DNA of 62,000 nt from Cristatella mucedo. Its lineage: Eukaryota; Bryozoa; Phylactolaemata; Cristatellidae. Within the stretch, counting starts at the first letter, position 1. Each line of letters opens with the position of its first letter. A program made the translations under genes and the position numbers. The notes beneath the pieces were generated by a model. The model worked only from the letters and a program-made list of their open reading frames with translations. It searched no databases and was not told the DNA's origin. The stretch lies in assembly GCA_009760855.2 (NCBI GenBank), contig WPIO01000122.1, positions 957,501 through 1,019,500 on the forward strand, written 5' to 3'. Positions 24,357 through 36,393 of the stretch are shown piece by piece.

Positions 24357-24835
24357 CTAGATATAAACGAGTCTTTTTTTAGCCAGATGACTATACATTT
24401 CAGCAAGCTTAGCAATTATAAATTTGCATTAGCAGTACGCTTCCACCGATATATGGGTACCACTATCATATGCAATCTAGCAATCAGACAGAAAAGTCAT
24501 TGACAAATAATGATGGCTATGCGACTGTTAAGACAAGGCACGTAACAAGCATGCGAGCCTTATTGCTGAACAAAAACAAGGGTCCCAAATTAAATAAACA
24601 AGCTCGAATAGGCTTCACAGATATCAGCAGTGGATAGACACGAGTCGAAGTGCTATGCCCACAATCTTTAAGGAGCCAAATAAGGCTTGCCTAACAATCG
24701 TTTAAGTTTTTGAGATAAAAAATGTGTTCAAATGCACAACGACTCACAAGGTTGATAACAATAAACGGTATAAGACGAATAGGAGAAAATTATAATAATC
24801 TCTTAAATGCACTACACCTCAGGCAAACCACTTAC

Positions 24836-24912
24836 GTTGCAATACACAGCATTTATGTATGAAGATTGAGTTGGCCCGACAGATCCAGACACAATCGTTC
24901 GCTTTAAGTCGC
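24836..24912 (-). CDS. RPTP D2 exon: SSYINAVYCN
   Basis: 77 nt, tgttgcag acceptor and AAC/gtaagtgg donor. It encodes 25 residues ending SSYINAVYCN, the D2 counterpart of YINASYIN in D1, with identical intron phase at both ends. Confidence 0.9.
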
Positions 24913-25137
24913 CTGCAACAGCATGCCGAAACTAGTGTGATCGAGTAAACAGGCCGGATCCACGACAGAGTTAGCCACGAAATGCATTGACAATTGATGT
25001 CAGCATCACGGCACAAGCAACTCCGATCCGTGAGGATTGGCAGCCAGCGATGCAAACCTGCTGCCACCGGTTGAAATAACAGCAGTGAACTACTCGAACA
25101 TATACTAGTGCGCATGAAGTAATCAGACAGTAGAGCA

Positions 25138-25138
<1 letters not shown>

Positions 25139-25217
<79 letters not shown>

Positions 25218-25228
25218 CTCTTTCTATT

Positions 25229-25280
<52 letters not shown>
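25139..25280. repeat. Compound microsatellite (TA)n-TCCCTCTCTTTC-(TC)n-(TA)n
   Basis: The same block order as at 16,931-17,044, including the non-repetitive CCCTCTCTTTCTATTTC. Confidence 0.96.
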
Positions 25281-25961
25281 CAATTAATGCATACCGCTGG
25301 CTAAGAAATCAATGCACGCTTGCAGCCGGTCTATCTTTCTACCCTGCTGAAAGTACTTTTTTTTCAAAGTACATTTTTGGCCTAATGGAAAAGAAAAGGC
25401 TGCTGGAGTCGAGTGGACTTTACCAAGCAGAAAATACACATAACAACCAGGACAGATCCCCAAGTGGCAAGAAATTGTAGAAACATCAGCTCGATGAGTG
25501 CAGCGCCTGTGCTGAGTAAAGAACAGTTAGCTGACAGAATAAGTATCTTTTGGAGCTGATATTTACCCATGTGGCACTACTTGTGCCTGTTAATGGCCAG
25601 GAAGCTTAAACCGCAAGTGCTCTTAAGTGTTCAGGTACACGCACTCACAAAACGCATACACGGAACTAAAGGCATACAGGCATAGATGCATGCAGGCCTG
25701 TGGGTCAAGGTAGCAATACTGCATACATGCATAAGCTAAAAAGATGTGTCACAGGCATACACCGGCCTGGGCTACAGCTGAACTTTTAAATGGCACCTTT
25801 ACTAGCTTTCAGTTGGTATTGATACAGAAAAATCCTCACCTGCAAAAGGCAGATGAAACATGCACTTAAGAGATGTGAAGTCAGCCAGCTCAAATGGCAT
25901 GGCATAAATGCTCTTAAACCTACGTTACCTAAAATTAATACAAGCCTCGAACTAGATAATA

Positions 25962-26068
25962 ATATTCTTCTTCTTCGTATTTTTTCTTTTATACATTTGT
26001 ACAGTACCCTCAAACAACCCAATCTCTTTCTAGGCACTTTACAGATGCTGCAAAGGAAGCATAATCGA
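25962..26068 (-). mobile_element. LINE-B 3' tail only
   Basis: TACCCTCAAACAACCCAATC, then TCTTTCTAGGCACTTTACAG and GCTGCAAAGGAAGCATAATC, a minus-strand copy of the LINE-B 3' end. Confidence 0.8.
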
Positions 26069-26350
26069 TAGCATAGTCCCACTATTGTAACTACAACCCT
26101 CAGCGATAAAGACTGGGTGAAGCTCATTCACTAAATAAGCCACTCGTGATGCATCAGGCAAGGCAGTAGAATAGTAGACCTCTAGCTCCATGAGTCTATC
26201 GTTCACCACTGCAGTAGTCGTGGACTAAAAAGCTGGACAAGATTATGCTCACCCATAACTACAAAACCAAGTCAGCGCCTCAGATACTACTGAAAATATA
26301 CTATCTATACAACCAGTGACGGCATCAGGACAAACAACTTGGCCACTCAC

Positions 26351-26450
26351 TTGCAAGAATCTCTCTGTCTCGATTTCGCCCAGCATTCTCCTCAAGAAGC
26401 GCGATGGAAAAGTCACTGTCGTTTGCTGGAATCCTGCAACCCTGAAGTAC
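26351..26450 (-). CDS. RPTP linker and start of D2
   Basis: 100 nt, tttgtag acceptor and CTTGCAA/gtgagt donor. Only one frame is open and familiar: DSDFSIALLEENAGRNRDR and then E-I-L-A. The RNRDREIL part takes the place of the KNRY loop, with Asp where the aromatic residue stacks on phosphotyrosine in active domains. It ends in phase 1, like the D1 exon at 36,394. Confidence 0.9.
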
Positions 26451-26646
26451 CTACAAAACAAGAGCTGCTAAATAGTTAAAAACAACTAGAGCATATTACT
26501 AACAATCGCTAGTGTTACCACTAAATGATATGCTCTCAAAATGTTTGGCGAGAAGGCCAAAAGAAATTGATGATTAATACTAAAGAAATTAAGGTGGGTG
26601 AGGGTGGAGAGGGCATGGCAGGGGAGGAGGCTCAAGGATGGTTTAA

Positions 26647-26700
26647 CGATTCAGAAAAACCATCGGTCTAGCAGAAGAGGCGCTGGCTTGGTTTAAAGAG
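26647..26700 (+). mobile_element. Tiny LINE-A fragment
   Basis: About 54 bp (CCATCGGTCTAGCAGAAGAG, GCGCTGGCTTGGTTTAAAG) matching 22,431-22,480 inside the LINE-A reverse transcriptase, with no flanking LINE sequence. Confidence 0.75.
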
Positions 26701-26705
26701 GATGA

Positions 26706-26800
26706 TGGATACACACACGCGCACACGCACGGACGCGCGCACACACACACATATACATACATATATAAACTGATGTGTGTGTGTGTGTGTGTGTGTGTAT
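26706..26800. repeat. (CA)n and (GT)n inverted microsatellite pair
   Basis: A CA/CG run at 26,711-26,750 and a GT run at 26,774-26,799 are complementary and could fold back. Confidence 0.9.
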
Positions 26801-27639
26801 TAGGAAATTCCACAAAGCCAATCACTTATGCATCTACACTGGTGTCTTCATAATGCATACAGAAATCATACAGGTGCTAGATGTCATTTGAAAAGTGGTA
26901 GAAACAAACTAAAAATTATGACCTTTACTTGGGAATTTCAGATGGCGGTAGAACATAAATGGAAAACTAAGAGTGCACAAGGAAATTTGGCTTACACAAA
27001 AATATTGACAGTCAGTATACATGTGTACACAGCCTGATAACTATAGGCATGCCGAAAAATGTCGAAATGCCTGACAAAATAATTTCGCTTGGTCACTTCT
27101 CTTGCAAGGAGTTGCCAACTGCTTGAATGGAGATTAATTTCTTTTAGAACGATATATAAAGAACCCATTCTTATTTTTAGTATTACTGTTTTTGTTATTA
27201 CAGCAACCCTATAATGTTGGAATACTGCACAGGAACCATGTTGGTGCTCAAAGTCAGACTTAAAGCTATGGGTTAGCACTACCTCGTAATACAAGGTAGA
27301 TTTTGGTGAATATGCAAAATGAAGAAACTCATTTCAACTGGTCTACTGATCACTAAAGACCAAGTACGAATATCTCGCACCAGGGTCATATTGCAATCAT
27401 GAAAGTGCAACTCTCTCATCAAATCAGCTTAAACGCCTTCATGTAATACTGCATCGCATACAACAGCCTAGTCAGATATATGCTCAAAGAGCACGTTTGT
27501 TATTAGAACAACTCCTTATTCATCTAGCAGAAAGCAAAAATCATTAAAGAATTTCTCGTGGCATGCATAATAACACGATTCAGTAAATCAGACAATAAAG
27601 CAAGATCTTTAGGGCAGCAGTGAGGGCTAAGTAGCTGAC

Positions 27640-27783
27640 CTTCCATTCCTTGGCAAGGCTGTCGTTGGGCTGAGAATTCTGAGATACATTTTTCACATAT
27701 GCAGACAATAAAGATGAATCAAAGATGAACTGCAATGTCTTCATACCATAAAGGGTTATCTTGTGCAAAAATAGATATTGCTC
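27640..27783 (-). CDS. RPTP D1 exon 8: Q-loop and end of D1
   Basis: 144 nt (48 codons), tttgcag acceptor and AAG/gtcagc donor. It begins EQYLFLHKITLYGM; together with the preceding MVQTK this gives the Q-loop (Q-T-x-x-Q-Y-x-F) of D1. The rest is a polar linker (NSQPNDSLAKEWK) leading to D2. Confidence 0.92.
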
Positions 27784-30628
27784 CTGCAAAGATTGACCGG
27801 CGTTCATTCTTACCAAAGCAAGCCTCAACAAGCCATTACTAAGAATTTTGCAAAGTAAAGATACCTCCAATAAAATCAATTGACTGAACACACTGAAATG
27901 TCCAACGACAGAAGAGCATGTCTAGAATGTGTTACTAAAATGCATTGATTGCTTACTATACTGATAATAGCATTCAGAAACCCACTTAACAGAGCCCTAC
28001 ATTAGAATGGACACTAAGTCAAACACAAGCAATCAAGTTATTAAATTAATTAGGAGGTTCCATCTGTAGTGAAGGCCCATGCGAATAAGTATCACTGTTT
28101 TTTCTGAGTAGAAGCCTACAATTAAAAAACATCGAATGGACAAGAGGATGGAGGGTCAACTACCTTTCCGACGTCATAGCAGTTAGTGATTGAGCTAAAT
28201 TAGTGCTGTTTAGCAAAAATGTTTCTTTGAAGACTTCATCCTGTGATGAAGGGCTCCCAAACAACTGCATGTAGTTGCCAATTGTCAGCTGCCACACAAA
28301 CAATGCACCTCATTCAATTTTTCGCTCAATTGGATCAAAGTTCGTAGACGGTGATATTCCAAGACCGATTACAAAGTGCTACACAGCATAAAAGGGCAGA
28401 CGAGCACTTCTTCTTGTTTGACGATGCACGAAGCACTACTGCCCATTTTCGTTACCCTTCTTATTGGGGGGGGGGGGAGAAACAAGGAAGTGCATAGATT
28501 GCCCAACCCTCGATCTAAGCCTGTGGCAAGACCTAGAAATCGACATGCCTGTATAACTGCTTCATTTTATTTATTTGACAACTCTTTAGAAGAGCTAATA
28601 ATACAAACTCACCAACTTAATAAACCTTGGGGCATACACAGAGATGGATAAAAAGCATGACTACAACATAAATTATAATTTTAAAGATGTCAATTCACAA
28701 AAAAACAACGATAACCAAATACGTAGGGCCAGTTAGAAATACAGAATAACTGCAATATACTTAAGAATAATTGTGATACGCTGCTTCAATTTCAATGATA
28801 AAGGAGGCACCACAGTGGTTGTGATCCTAAACTATAACAAATTGTGTACCGAGTTCACATTACAAATGCCATGCAAGATACTACTTCCAACTAATTATTA
28901 TCCTGTACACAGCTCGTTTGGCACATTAATAAGTGCCTGTTTCATGTTGTCGCATACGATGAATTCTTACTGAGATCCTGCTTACTGAGGCTGCTTAGGT
29001 GTTACATGGGTTATAATTGTACATGATTACTCTCACACAACGGCCTTTAATAGCTAGGTAATGAGTCTTTGGAGGCCATGGCAAGAGAATGGCCATGCTC
29101 AAATGCGTTGGATAAGGTGGTTAAACCCAAAATACTATTCTATATAATGTGGAATCAAAACCACAGTTTCGTGGTCAATAGTGTGCAAATGGCAGCTGTA
29201 TCACAGCGTATCAGTGTACATCTGGAAATAGTGGGACCCCATTTGAATAGTGTGGCAATAAAGAAAGCACGGTTCTGGCGAGGCTATGTTGGTCCGTGTC
29301 ACTAGAAGCTGTATTCGAGAAAAACATATCGGGAGCAATCTGCTGTTGTAAGAGGCGTTGGTTAGCAGCTGTTATCAACTGGTCGAAGACCGGCTATTGG
29401 CCTCCTGCTGAAACTCATAACAACCAACCAAACAGTGCGAACCGGGACGGTCAATATAATAACAATAATAATATATTTTTTTCTGGCACCCTTATTTCTC
29501 TAGGCACTTTACATTTGATAAGGTGGCCAACACCAGACGCTCTCTATGTAAGTGTCGACCTCCGACACAACCCAACAGACACTTGGTCTGGCAAGCACGA
29601 AGTGGGCACAATTCCTGGTCATCCTTCAGCTGTTGGCAATCGCCAGCGATCAGACCCATCCTTTTAAGTGACGAAAGTCTCTTTTTGCAGCAGTTTTTCA
29701 AAGAGTCACTAAATCAGAATCGGCCTAGTTAGACGGCAAACTCACCGAAGTCGGAGAAGTGGGCAAAGCTAACCACCAGCTTCGGTTGCCCTATGCTTGC
29801 AGGAAGCTGCTGTAGTTGGGAACCAATAAGGCCTCGCGGCCACAGAGCCCTTCCCACTAGAGCAGCCTCCACACGGCAGCCGATCCACCAATTTTTGGAC
29901 CTTGATTAGCCGGTTGTGCAAGAACGACTAACACAAGCTCGTGCTGACGAATCACCGAGTCTGGGACGAAGAACCGCCCAAATGAAAGTGCATCTAGAGC
30001 CCAAGGCACCTGCAATAGCAATGCACTGGGTGACATTCGATAGCAACCACATCGACAGCTGTACTAACGGGAATACCTCTCTTTGACAAGTCCGCATGAT
30101 CGATATGGCAAAGGTCTAATGTTCCAGCATCATACACTGATACAGGCAAAGACAGAAATGCCGCTATTAATTTGCTTGTGAGCCGGCCAGAAACTGTTAA
30201 GCCTCCCTCGACGACATTTGTTGTTTAATGACAAGCAACTAGGCTGTCTAAGCTCTAAGCTAAGGTCCTCAAAGCTGTCTGCTCTCGAAAAGTCACATCT
30301 GGCATCACAGATAGCTAGTCATTTGTGCTCTCAAGCAGGCTCACAAAATATGCCCAACTTCAACTCGATCAGCACCTCCTAACTGTATGTCGAATTAAAT
30401 TTATTATAGTGCTATAATGTTTGATTACTTGCGAATCTTGCCCAGCTACAAATCACGGATCTGCCTTTAGTTGCAACACTGGTAGAAAATCATACTACCG
30501 TTTAGCTTAGGCGATTGTGGAAGGTACAAACCACCCAAAAGTGTGACAGGGTAGTGACTGAAGATCTGAGCAGCAGCCTCAATCAAGAATGTCAGCTTTA
30601 CACAGTTCTATCAATTTTCCTCTCAGAC
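27784..30628. other. RPTP intron in D1
   Basis: Mostly AT-rich DNA. It has a run of 12 G near 28,466 and a LINE-B tail at 29,456-29,522. Open frames near 28.4, 28.8 and 29.1 kb have no recognisable domain. Confidence 0.6.
29456..29522 (-). mobile_element. LINE-B 3' tail, truncated
   Basis: AATAACAATAATAATA followed by TTTCTCTAGGCACTTTACAT, the minus-strand end of LINE-B. Confidence 0.65.
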
Positions 30629-30764
30629 CTTAGTTTGCACCATTTTCATTCTCTGGTCTCGTAGAGCAATAACGCAGCTGTCAACGTCCACATGCTCCGA
30701 AGCTTCGTAGCAACTGTGCAAGTAGTCGAATGCAATGAACGTTCCTGTGCGGCCGACTCCTGCA
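30629..30764 (-). CDS. RPTP D1 exon 7: P-loop AGVGRTG
   Basis: 136 nt, tattgcag acceptor and AAG/gtctgag donor. It completes the catalytic signature H-C-S-A-G-V-G-R-T-G-T-F with an intact Arg (about residue 334), then IAFDYL, LRDQRMKMVQTK. This shows D1 should be an active phosphatase. The D2 exon in the same place (14,833-14,968) has the same length and phases. Confidence 0.96.
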
Positions 30765-31444
30765 CTGCAATACATGAGAGCATCGATTAAACAGCAGACA
30801 TTCCAAGGTCCAGAAATCCCCACGTAAGCCAGCAATGTTCCACTGGCAGGTTACATTGTATGCCGGTATAGCTGCAACAGCTTTTATTAGTAAACACCAA
30901 GGAGGTACTTGTAATGCTCCGTGCAAAAGTAAATGCCAAGGTTAGTTTGAGAAGGCTTAGATGAGTGCTTATGGGAAGCTTCGTATTGAAAATCATACGC
31001 CTATCGTGCTAACATTGACATTTACTTTGGTGTTAGCGTTTTTATACACCTGGGCCTCAGCCCAAGGGTAGAGCCTTCTTCTCATAAAACATCCAAAGTA
31101 AAAGGCTCGACTGGCAGACTTTTCTCTTCTAGCTGATGATGATGCATTGCGTCCTTTATCATCACCACGAAATTAAGGTGTCTTCTTCTATAGCTGCTTG
31201 AAGTTCGAAAGCTTCATTTTGAAGAGTGCTTCTACATCAAGCCATCATTTCTATCTCTGACTAAGAATAATAATGATTGTCTATCACGGCGGCTTGCTCA
31301 AAAAATAAGTGTCACACTGGTTCTGTCTAGGATAGACTGATTGTATCGCTCATTAGCTGGACTAAAAAAATCAGTAACACATGATCAGCAGCTGCTGACA
31401 AATATGGCTGCAGCACTTGCTGCCAAATCATACCGGTTTAGCGC

Positions 31445-31580
31445 GCCACACTGGTTTGGTCCAGTGGTTAAGGTGCTCGCCCCGACCAAGGTCTGGCTTA
31501 GGTCGTGGGCTCGAGCCCCGAGGCATATGTGAAGCACCTGAATAAAAATTAAGTTCTCTTGGGGTGCTATACAAATGAAC
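31445..31580 (+). mobile_element. SINE-1 (tRNA-derived)
   Basis: The cleanest plus-strand copy: TGGTCCAGTGGTTAAGG (A box), GGGCTCGAGCCCCGAGGC (B box), then GAAGCACCTGAATAAAAATT and AAGTTCTCTTGGGGTGCTAT, the LINE-like tail. Confidence 0.9.
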
Positions 31581-31639
31581 TACATTTCTCTTTGCTGAAG
31601 GAGATATGATGGATCCTGGTCAATCCAAGGATACTGACC

Positions 31640-31950
31640 AGAATTCCTACTGGTTCCACAATGCCCTCACCAGTTTTAGCCACCTCGTGTCCATAGTAAA
31701 TCAAATAGCAGTCCCATTCCTCTGCTTTAAGACCGTTGGCCTTAAAACCTTTTGCTCTACAGGTCCTATAATGTATAGCTCACTTCAACAATTCTTACCA
31801 AAACACACCTTTTTCCCTGCGACCGACTGTGGTACAGCTTTTCCAGATGTCCTGAGATGCTAGTTCCATGCTACTCATCTCCTCGGCTGCCCTCCTGACT
31901 TAACTAGGCTTCTTACTTTCTTTCCATTGCATGAGATGCAGTCTGGTAGC
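31640..31950 (+). mobile_element. LINE-A relic (C-terminal coding part)
   Basis: GCAGTCCCATTCCTCTGC, ACAGGTCCTATAATGTATAG and CTCACTTCAACAATTCTTAC align with 23,330-23,425 of LINE-A. Confidence 0.75.
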
Positions 31951-32867
31951 CATTGAATTGGCACATAAAGCGGCTAAGACTTTGAGTGGGCTAAAGGGAA
32001 ATCTCTTGCATATCGTAGTTATGTCGGCTTTGAGGGGCAAAATCCACAGATAGAAAATAAGCTGCTCACACTTCATGACACAGGTCGTGGGTTCAGGCCT
32101 TTTAACTGTATTGCCTGCTGAAAGCAAAGTTGATAGTGACTCATGTTCGTCCTCTGCTGCAAAAAGCAGATCGTTAAATCATCTAGTCTTTACTTTATCA
32201 TAATTTCCATCGGATTTAAAACTATTAGGGTCTACCGTGCATTATCTAGGACCTAGATCAATCTTTTACACTCGAGTTTACACACTATATTACCTATATG
32301 TTAAATTAATAAGACTAATAACAACAGACCAAATAGACCGAGGGCGATCGCAGCAAGCAAGGCTAGTCACCAGCAACGGAACCCAGTTAATGGAATTGAC
32401 ATTCAGGACCAGCTGCACAAGTTTCTTTCTCCACGAAACTAGAAAGAGGCTTCAGGGCAGAAAGTCGTTGGTGATCGGACCATGGGCTCTTCGAAAACAG
32501 GAATGCAAGCTTTATAGAGAGGGCTACAAACCGTGCCTCGTTGGGCTTGAAAAAAAAAGTCATTATCACGTACCAAGCCTGGCGGCCTGGTCCAGTGATG
32601 CTAAAATCCACCCGACGCCAAAATCCAGGCCTTATTAGCAGATACCAGTGACATGCACCTACAAGGCATCGATCGTCATCCTTTACACTTCAACCGTGCA
32701 AGTGGTTCTGACGTGGATATTGGCAAATCAACTGCTCAGGGAAAGCTAATAAAGGGAAGAAAATGCACATTTAAATAAACGAAATGTGGCTTAACAAATG
32801 TTGCGAAGATAATGCCGATAGCAACAGGTGAGTCGAGCCAATGTTGAGCAAATTGCACATCGCTCAC

Positions 32868-33025
32868 CTGCAGTGGACGACAATAGGACTGTTCTGGGGG
32901 TGCAGTTTGCTCAAGCAAGCAGATAACTTTTTATAAAACAGGAGCACTTCAGCACAATGTTCGGGAATAGAATGGTCCTTCCAACAAAGAAGGTGGTAAT
33001 GGCTGATCGTTCGAGATTCAGTTCC
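32868..33025 (-). CDS. RPTP D1 exon 6: WPD-loop equivalent and catalytic Cys
   Basis: 158 nt, tttcag acceptor and TGCAG/gtgagcg donor. It encodes HYHLLCWKDHSIP, the WPD loop with Lys instead of Pro but the general-acid Asp kept, and ends in SPIVVHC. The Cys (about residue 328) is the catalytic nucleophile. The next codon (Ser) is split by the intron, phase 2. Confidence 0.95.
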
Positions 33026-33124
33026 CTGAAATGAAAAGCAATCACGAGTATAAACTTTCATCCACCACAAAGGTTAAATCATCAGAAGGAAAGCTTCATG
33101 GCAAAGTGAGCAAAGCAGACATAC

Positions 33125-33241
33125 ACACTGCACATCCAGGATTGAAATCGTGTGTGTATCGTAAACGGTCTGCGATCGAATTGTCACACTGATAGGAAAT
33201 TCTTCACTGCCAGGCTTTGGGAAATATACTTCGCATTTTTT
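33125..33241 (-). CDS. RPTP D1 exon 5: KCxxYxP (E-loop)
   Basis: 117 nt (39 codons). It starts with KKCEVYFPKPGSEEF, the K-C-x-x-Y-W-P strand and E-loop of PTPs with Phe for Trp. The acceptor is ttttttccag. The donor is placed at TGT/gtatgtc because this keeps phase 0 with the next exon; earlier GT dinucleotides in the run are possible but would break the frame. Confidence 0.9.
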
Positions 33242-34510
33242 CTGGAAAAAAGAACTGATGTCGAAAGGTAAATCAAAAAAGTAAGTACAGTGCATGACGT
33301 CAGTTGACTTTGCTTTATAATAAGAAAACAGAACAATAATGGACCTTGCCACGTACAACGAGGAAGTGATCCATCAGCAAACACTTTTTAAATAACAAGA
33401 GGATTAGAACTGTTGCTATAACAATGAAGCAAGTAATGCGTTAGAGCTGGTAACTAATGAAATCTGTAACTTAGGGGAAGCCATAAGATGTACCCACTTC
33501 AAATTGCTTCGACGGTGCAGTGCATACACGCGAGCATACTGATCGTGTGAAAGAGCAACAGCAAGATGCCAAACGTTTTCGAGCAACTGCAGACGGCCAC
33601 CAAACAGCCCAAGAGGGTATATGGGAATGAGTGTTTACACTATGAACTGAAAAAGCTAGCAGCTAGTTATTACCGCTCCTCATTCGGGGATCTCTAAGTC
33701 TGCTATTCACGAGCACGAGGTGCAGCTACAGCTGGGTACTGGCTGCCTGCCCCGGTTGAACTTAACACCAACCACACAGCCATCAATTAACACCAGACAG
33801 CTCCTCTGACATTGCCGAAAACCAGCTCGTTGCGTTCACAAGTTGCTTAGTACTTGTTTGTATCTCCTAGCATAACTGATGCTTTCCACAATGAAACTCA
33901 AGACTGACTCACAGATCAAGCAACTTACATTGCAGCTACTCTCTGATTGTTTATCTTTCCAGCAGCTTAAAATAACAGCTATTTTGAGGGCGATTGCTGA
34001 AACTATAACTTGCTGTAATGTTAGACACCGTTCTCAAAAGATAGTGATAACTGTTAGTTGTAAAAACCATACCACCCAGCTATTATTTACGAGATCTTTT
34101 ATTAAAATCTCAGCTCCCAAGCTGGTATGAACGGCTTAACTTTAACTAGTTAATGCATAAGAGAGAGTCATCCATACTGAAAACATGTATATCTATTCAG
34201 TGAGAATGCCCAAAAATGAGCTTGTTGAAAACGAAATAAACTCACAAGCAGCTTAAAGACAACTAGATAGACAAGTTGTTTTAGCATGTAGGAAATCATA
34301 GTAAGTGTTCAACTCCTCATCACACTTTAGAATATCATGTGCTAGAAGGATTTAAGTAGCTAGCCTCGTCCCAATGAAAGCTGCAGTTTGGATACCTGCC
34401 CTAACTCAGTCGGTCACGAAAGCAAGCCCCATATAACCACGGCTGAGGAACCAGGTCAATTCAGGTAGCGATGCATGTGTTTCCATCGGGTAAGACATAA
34501 ATTATATATA

Positions 34511-34648
34511 TAATTCATTTGTATAGCACCCTAAGAGAACTTGATCTCTTTTCAGGCACTTCACGTATGCCTTGGGGCTCGAGCCCACGACCTCGGCCAG
34601 ACCTTGGTCATATCAAGTACCTTTACCACTGGAGCAAACCAGCTCGGC
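34511..34648 (-). mobile_element. SINE-1 (tRNA-derived)
   Basis: Minus strand carries the promoter boxes (GGGCTCGAGCCCC) and the tail (AGAGATCAAGTTCTCTTAGG). It lies in the D1 intron about 300 bp below exon 34,961-35,058. Confidence 0.88.
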
Positions 34649-34960
34649 TTGCATGGGTTCATTGTGCTTATGTCTCCAATGCTAAAACTGAGTAAACATA
34701 CCACTGAAAAGCTCCCGTATAAGATAGTTACCAGGACAGCTAGACACAGGTCTGAAACTTGATCAGAGAACTATCCACCACGTAACATGTGCATTATTTA
34801 TTTAGCTGCTTTCGAGCAATACTTTGACTCATTATAAAATGGAAAGGTCTGATCTGTACCGAAGACCGAGAGCTGGCTATTGCGAATGCCAGTTTCAAAT
34901 GAGAGTGATCACATGGAGAACACCCATACACATATGGTCAACGTATTTATGCCCACATAC

Positions 34961-35058
34961 CTTGCTGGATTCAACAAAGTTGGTTAGCATAACAATGACT
35001 ACTGCTTGCTGCTCCCAAACCATTTGCCAGAAATCATTTACAGTCTTAGCAGATGGCC
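34961..35058 (-). CDS. RPTP D1 exon 4: TVNDFWQMVWEQ
   Basis: 98 nt, tttcag acceptor and AAG/gtatgt donor. It encodes 32 residues with TVNDFWQMVWEQ and VIVMLTNFVE, both hallmark strands of the PTP core. It leads into KKCEVYFP in the next exon. Confidence 0.95.
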
Positions 35059-35163
35059 CTGAAACCGCAATGCAAGGCATATATGTAATGTTAATGTTGC
35101 ATACATATGGATAACCATGAATATGTGAGGATCCGAATAAATAGAGAAGCCATTAGCCTCACC

Positions 35164-35200
35164 TTGTGTTGCTATATACTTCTTCGGTTGGGAGAATCCC
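35164..35200 (-). CDS. RPTP D1 exon 3 (37 nt): YIATQG
   Basis: A 37-nt exon with ttttag acceptor and ACAAG/gtgaggc donor, encoding GFSQPKKYIATQ plus one base of the following Gly. Y-I-A-T-Q-G-P is a signature of PTP domains; the P comes from the next exon. D2 has no intron at this point. Confidence 0.9.
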
Positions 35201-35304
35201 TAAAATCATTAAGTCATTCAGGAAGACCAAGCTTGCACATTAGCAAGCCACAGTGCAGGACCATGTTGCAGCAAGCATTGCATTATTGAATTTCCAATGC
35301 TTAC

Positions 35305-35369
35305 GTTTATATATGATGCATTAATATAACCAGTAGTTCTGCTTCCAAGCACAACTCTGGTGGCATCAT
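35305..35369 (-). CDS. RPTP D1 exon 2: YINASYI motif
   Basis: 65 nt, ctatag acceptor and AAC/gtaagc donor. It encodes DATRVVLGSRTTGYINASYI and a final Asn; D-x-T-R-V and Y-I-N-A-S-Y-I are core motifs of the PTP fold. It ends in phase 0, exactly as the matching D2 exon does (YINAVYCN). Confidence 0.92.
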
Positions 35370-36393
35370 CTATAGTAAATCGATAAAAAAAAAGTTTAAG
35401 AAAAAGCTTACTCTACCACATTCTACATCTACTGCTGCTGCTCTAAGCAATGCATTAGTAACCAATGATCCAGAAACCCGAGATTGCGGCACAATGATCT
35501 ACAATGAAATGATTCTACCATGAAATCAAAACACGCCAATTCTAAAGCCAAGTTTTTCAGATAAATGCTTTAACAATTGCAGAATTTTGATAGGATTAAA
35601 AGAAAAATTGACAGATAGGTGCGATGAATAAGTTTATGGTTAAAAACTAATCTGGACACAACATGCAAAGCCTAAGAGAAGTGCACGCATGGTGTCATAC
35701 CCATGTGGAAACACTGACACTACAATGCTTAAGAAATCCAGCCACTAATCACTTGTACTTACTGTTGAGCATGCATATTGGGCATTTAATCTGGGGCACA
35801 CAATTGCATCGGCTCCGGTTTAGCACGAATACCTGGGCGAAAATGCTGGGTACATTAATTTGGTACAGAGCAATAAGGACACAGCTCGAAAAACTGTCGA
35901 AGAACGGCATTTTTTTTACTTTCATACGCCACACCAGTAAGCACATAAGGCAGCAGACTTGCTACTATGTAAGCCAAAACAAGAAGCATAAAGCAAGTCT
36001 TGAGACAGCTCACATGAGTACTTAAAGGGATCAAGCTTACAATGACCTGATAGACGGCAGCCAATGAAAGATGCTAAAAGGGAAACCAGAGTAGTGATGA
36101 ATCATGGATAGAACGGTGTAAAGTCCGACTCCTAAACAGAGAATGCTCTAAAAACAACGAATCACCAGATTTCTTACGAAATATGGTCAGCCTTAAGCGA
36201 AAGAGTTAAACTGTCATCGTCTGGAATCAATAGCATCTATGCGTGTCAATTCAATTTACATCTCATGAAGGAAAAACTAATATAGCCCAATCCAGACTTC
36301 TGTGATCAACAGAGCTGTGCTGTGGCACTAGATTCATACTTTGTCTCTTACTAATAAACATAAAAAGCTTATAACAAACAAGATATTACTTAC

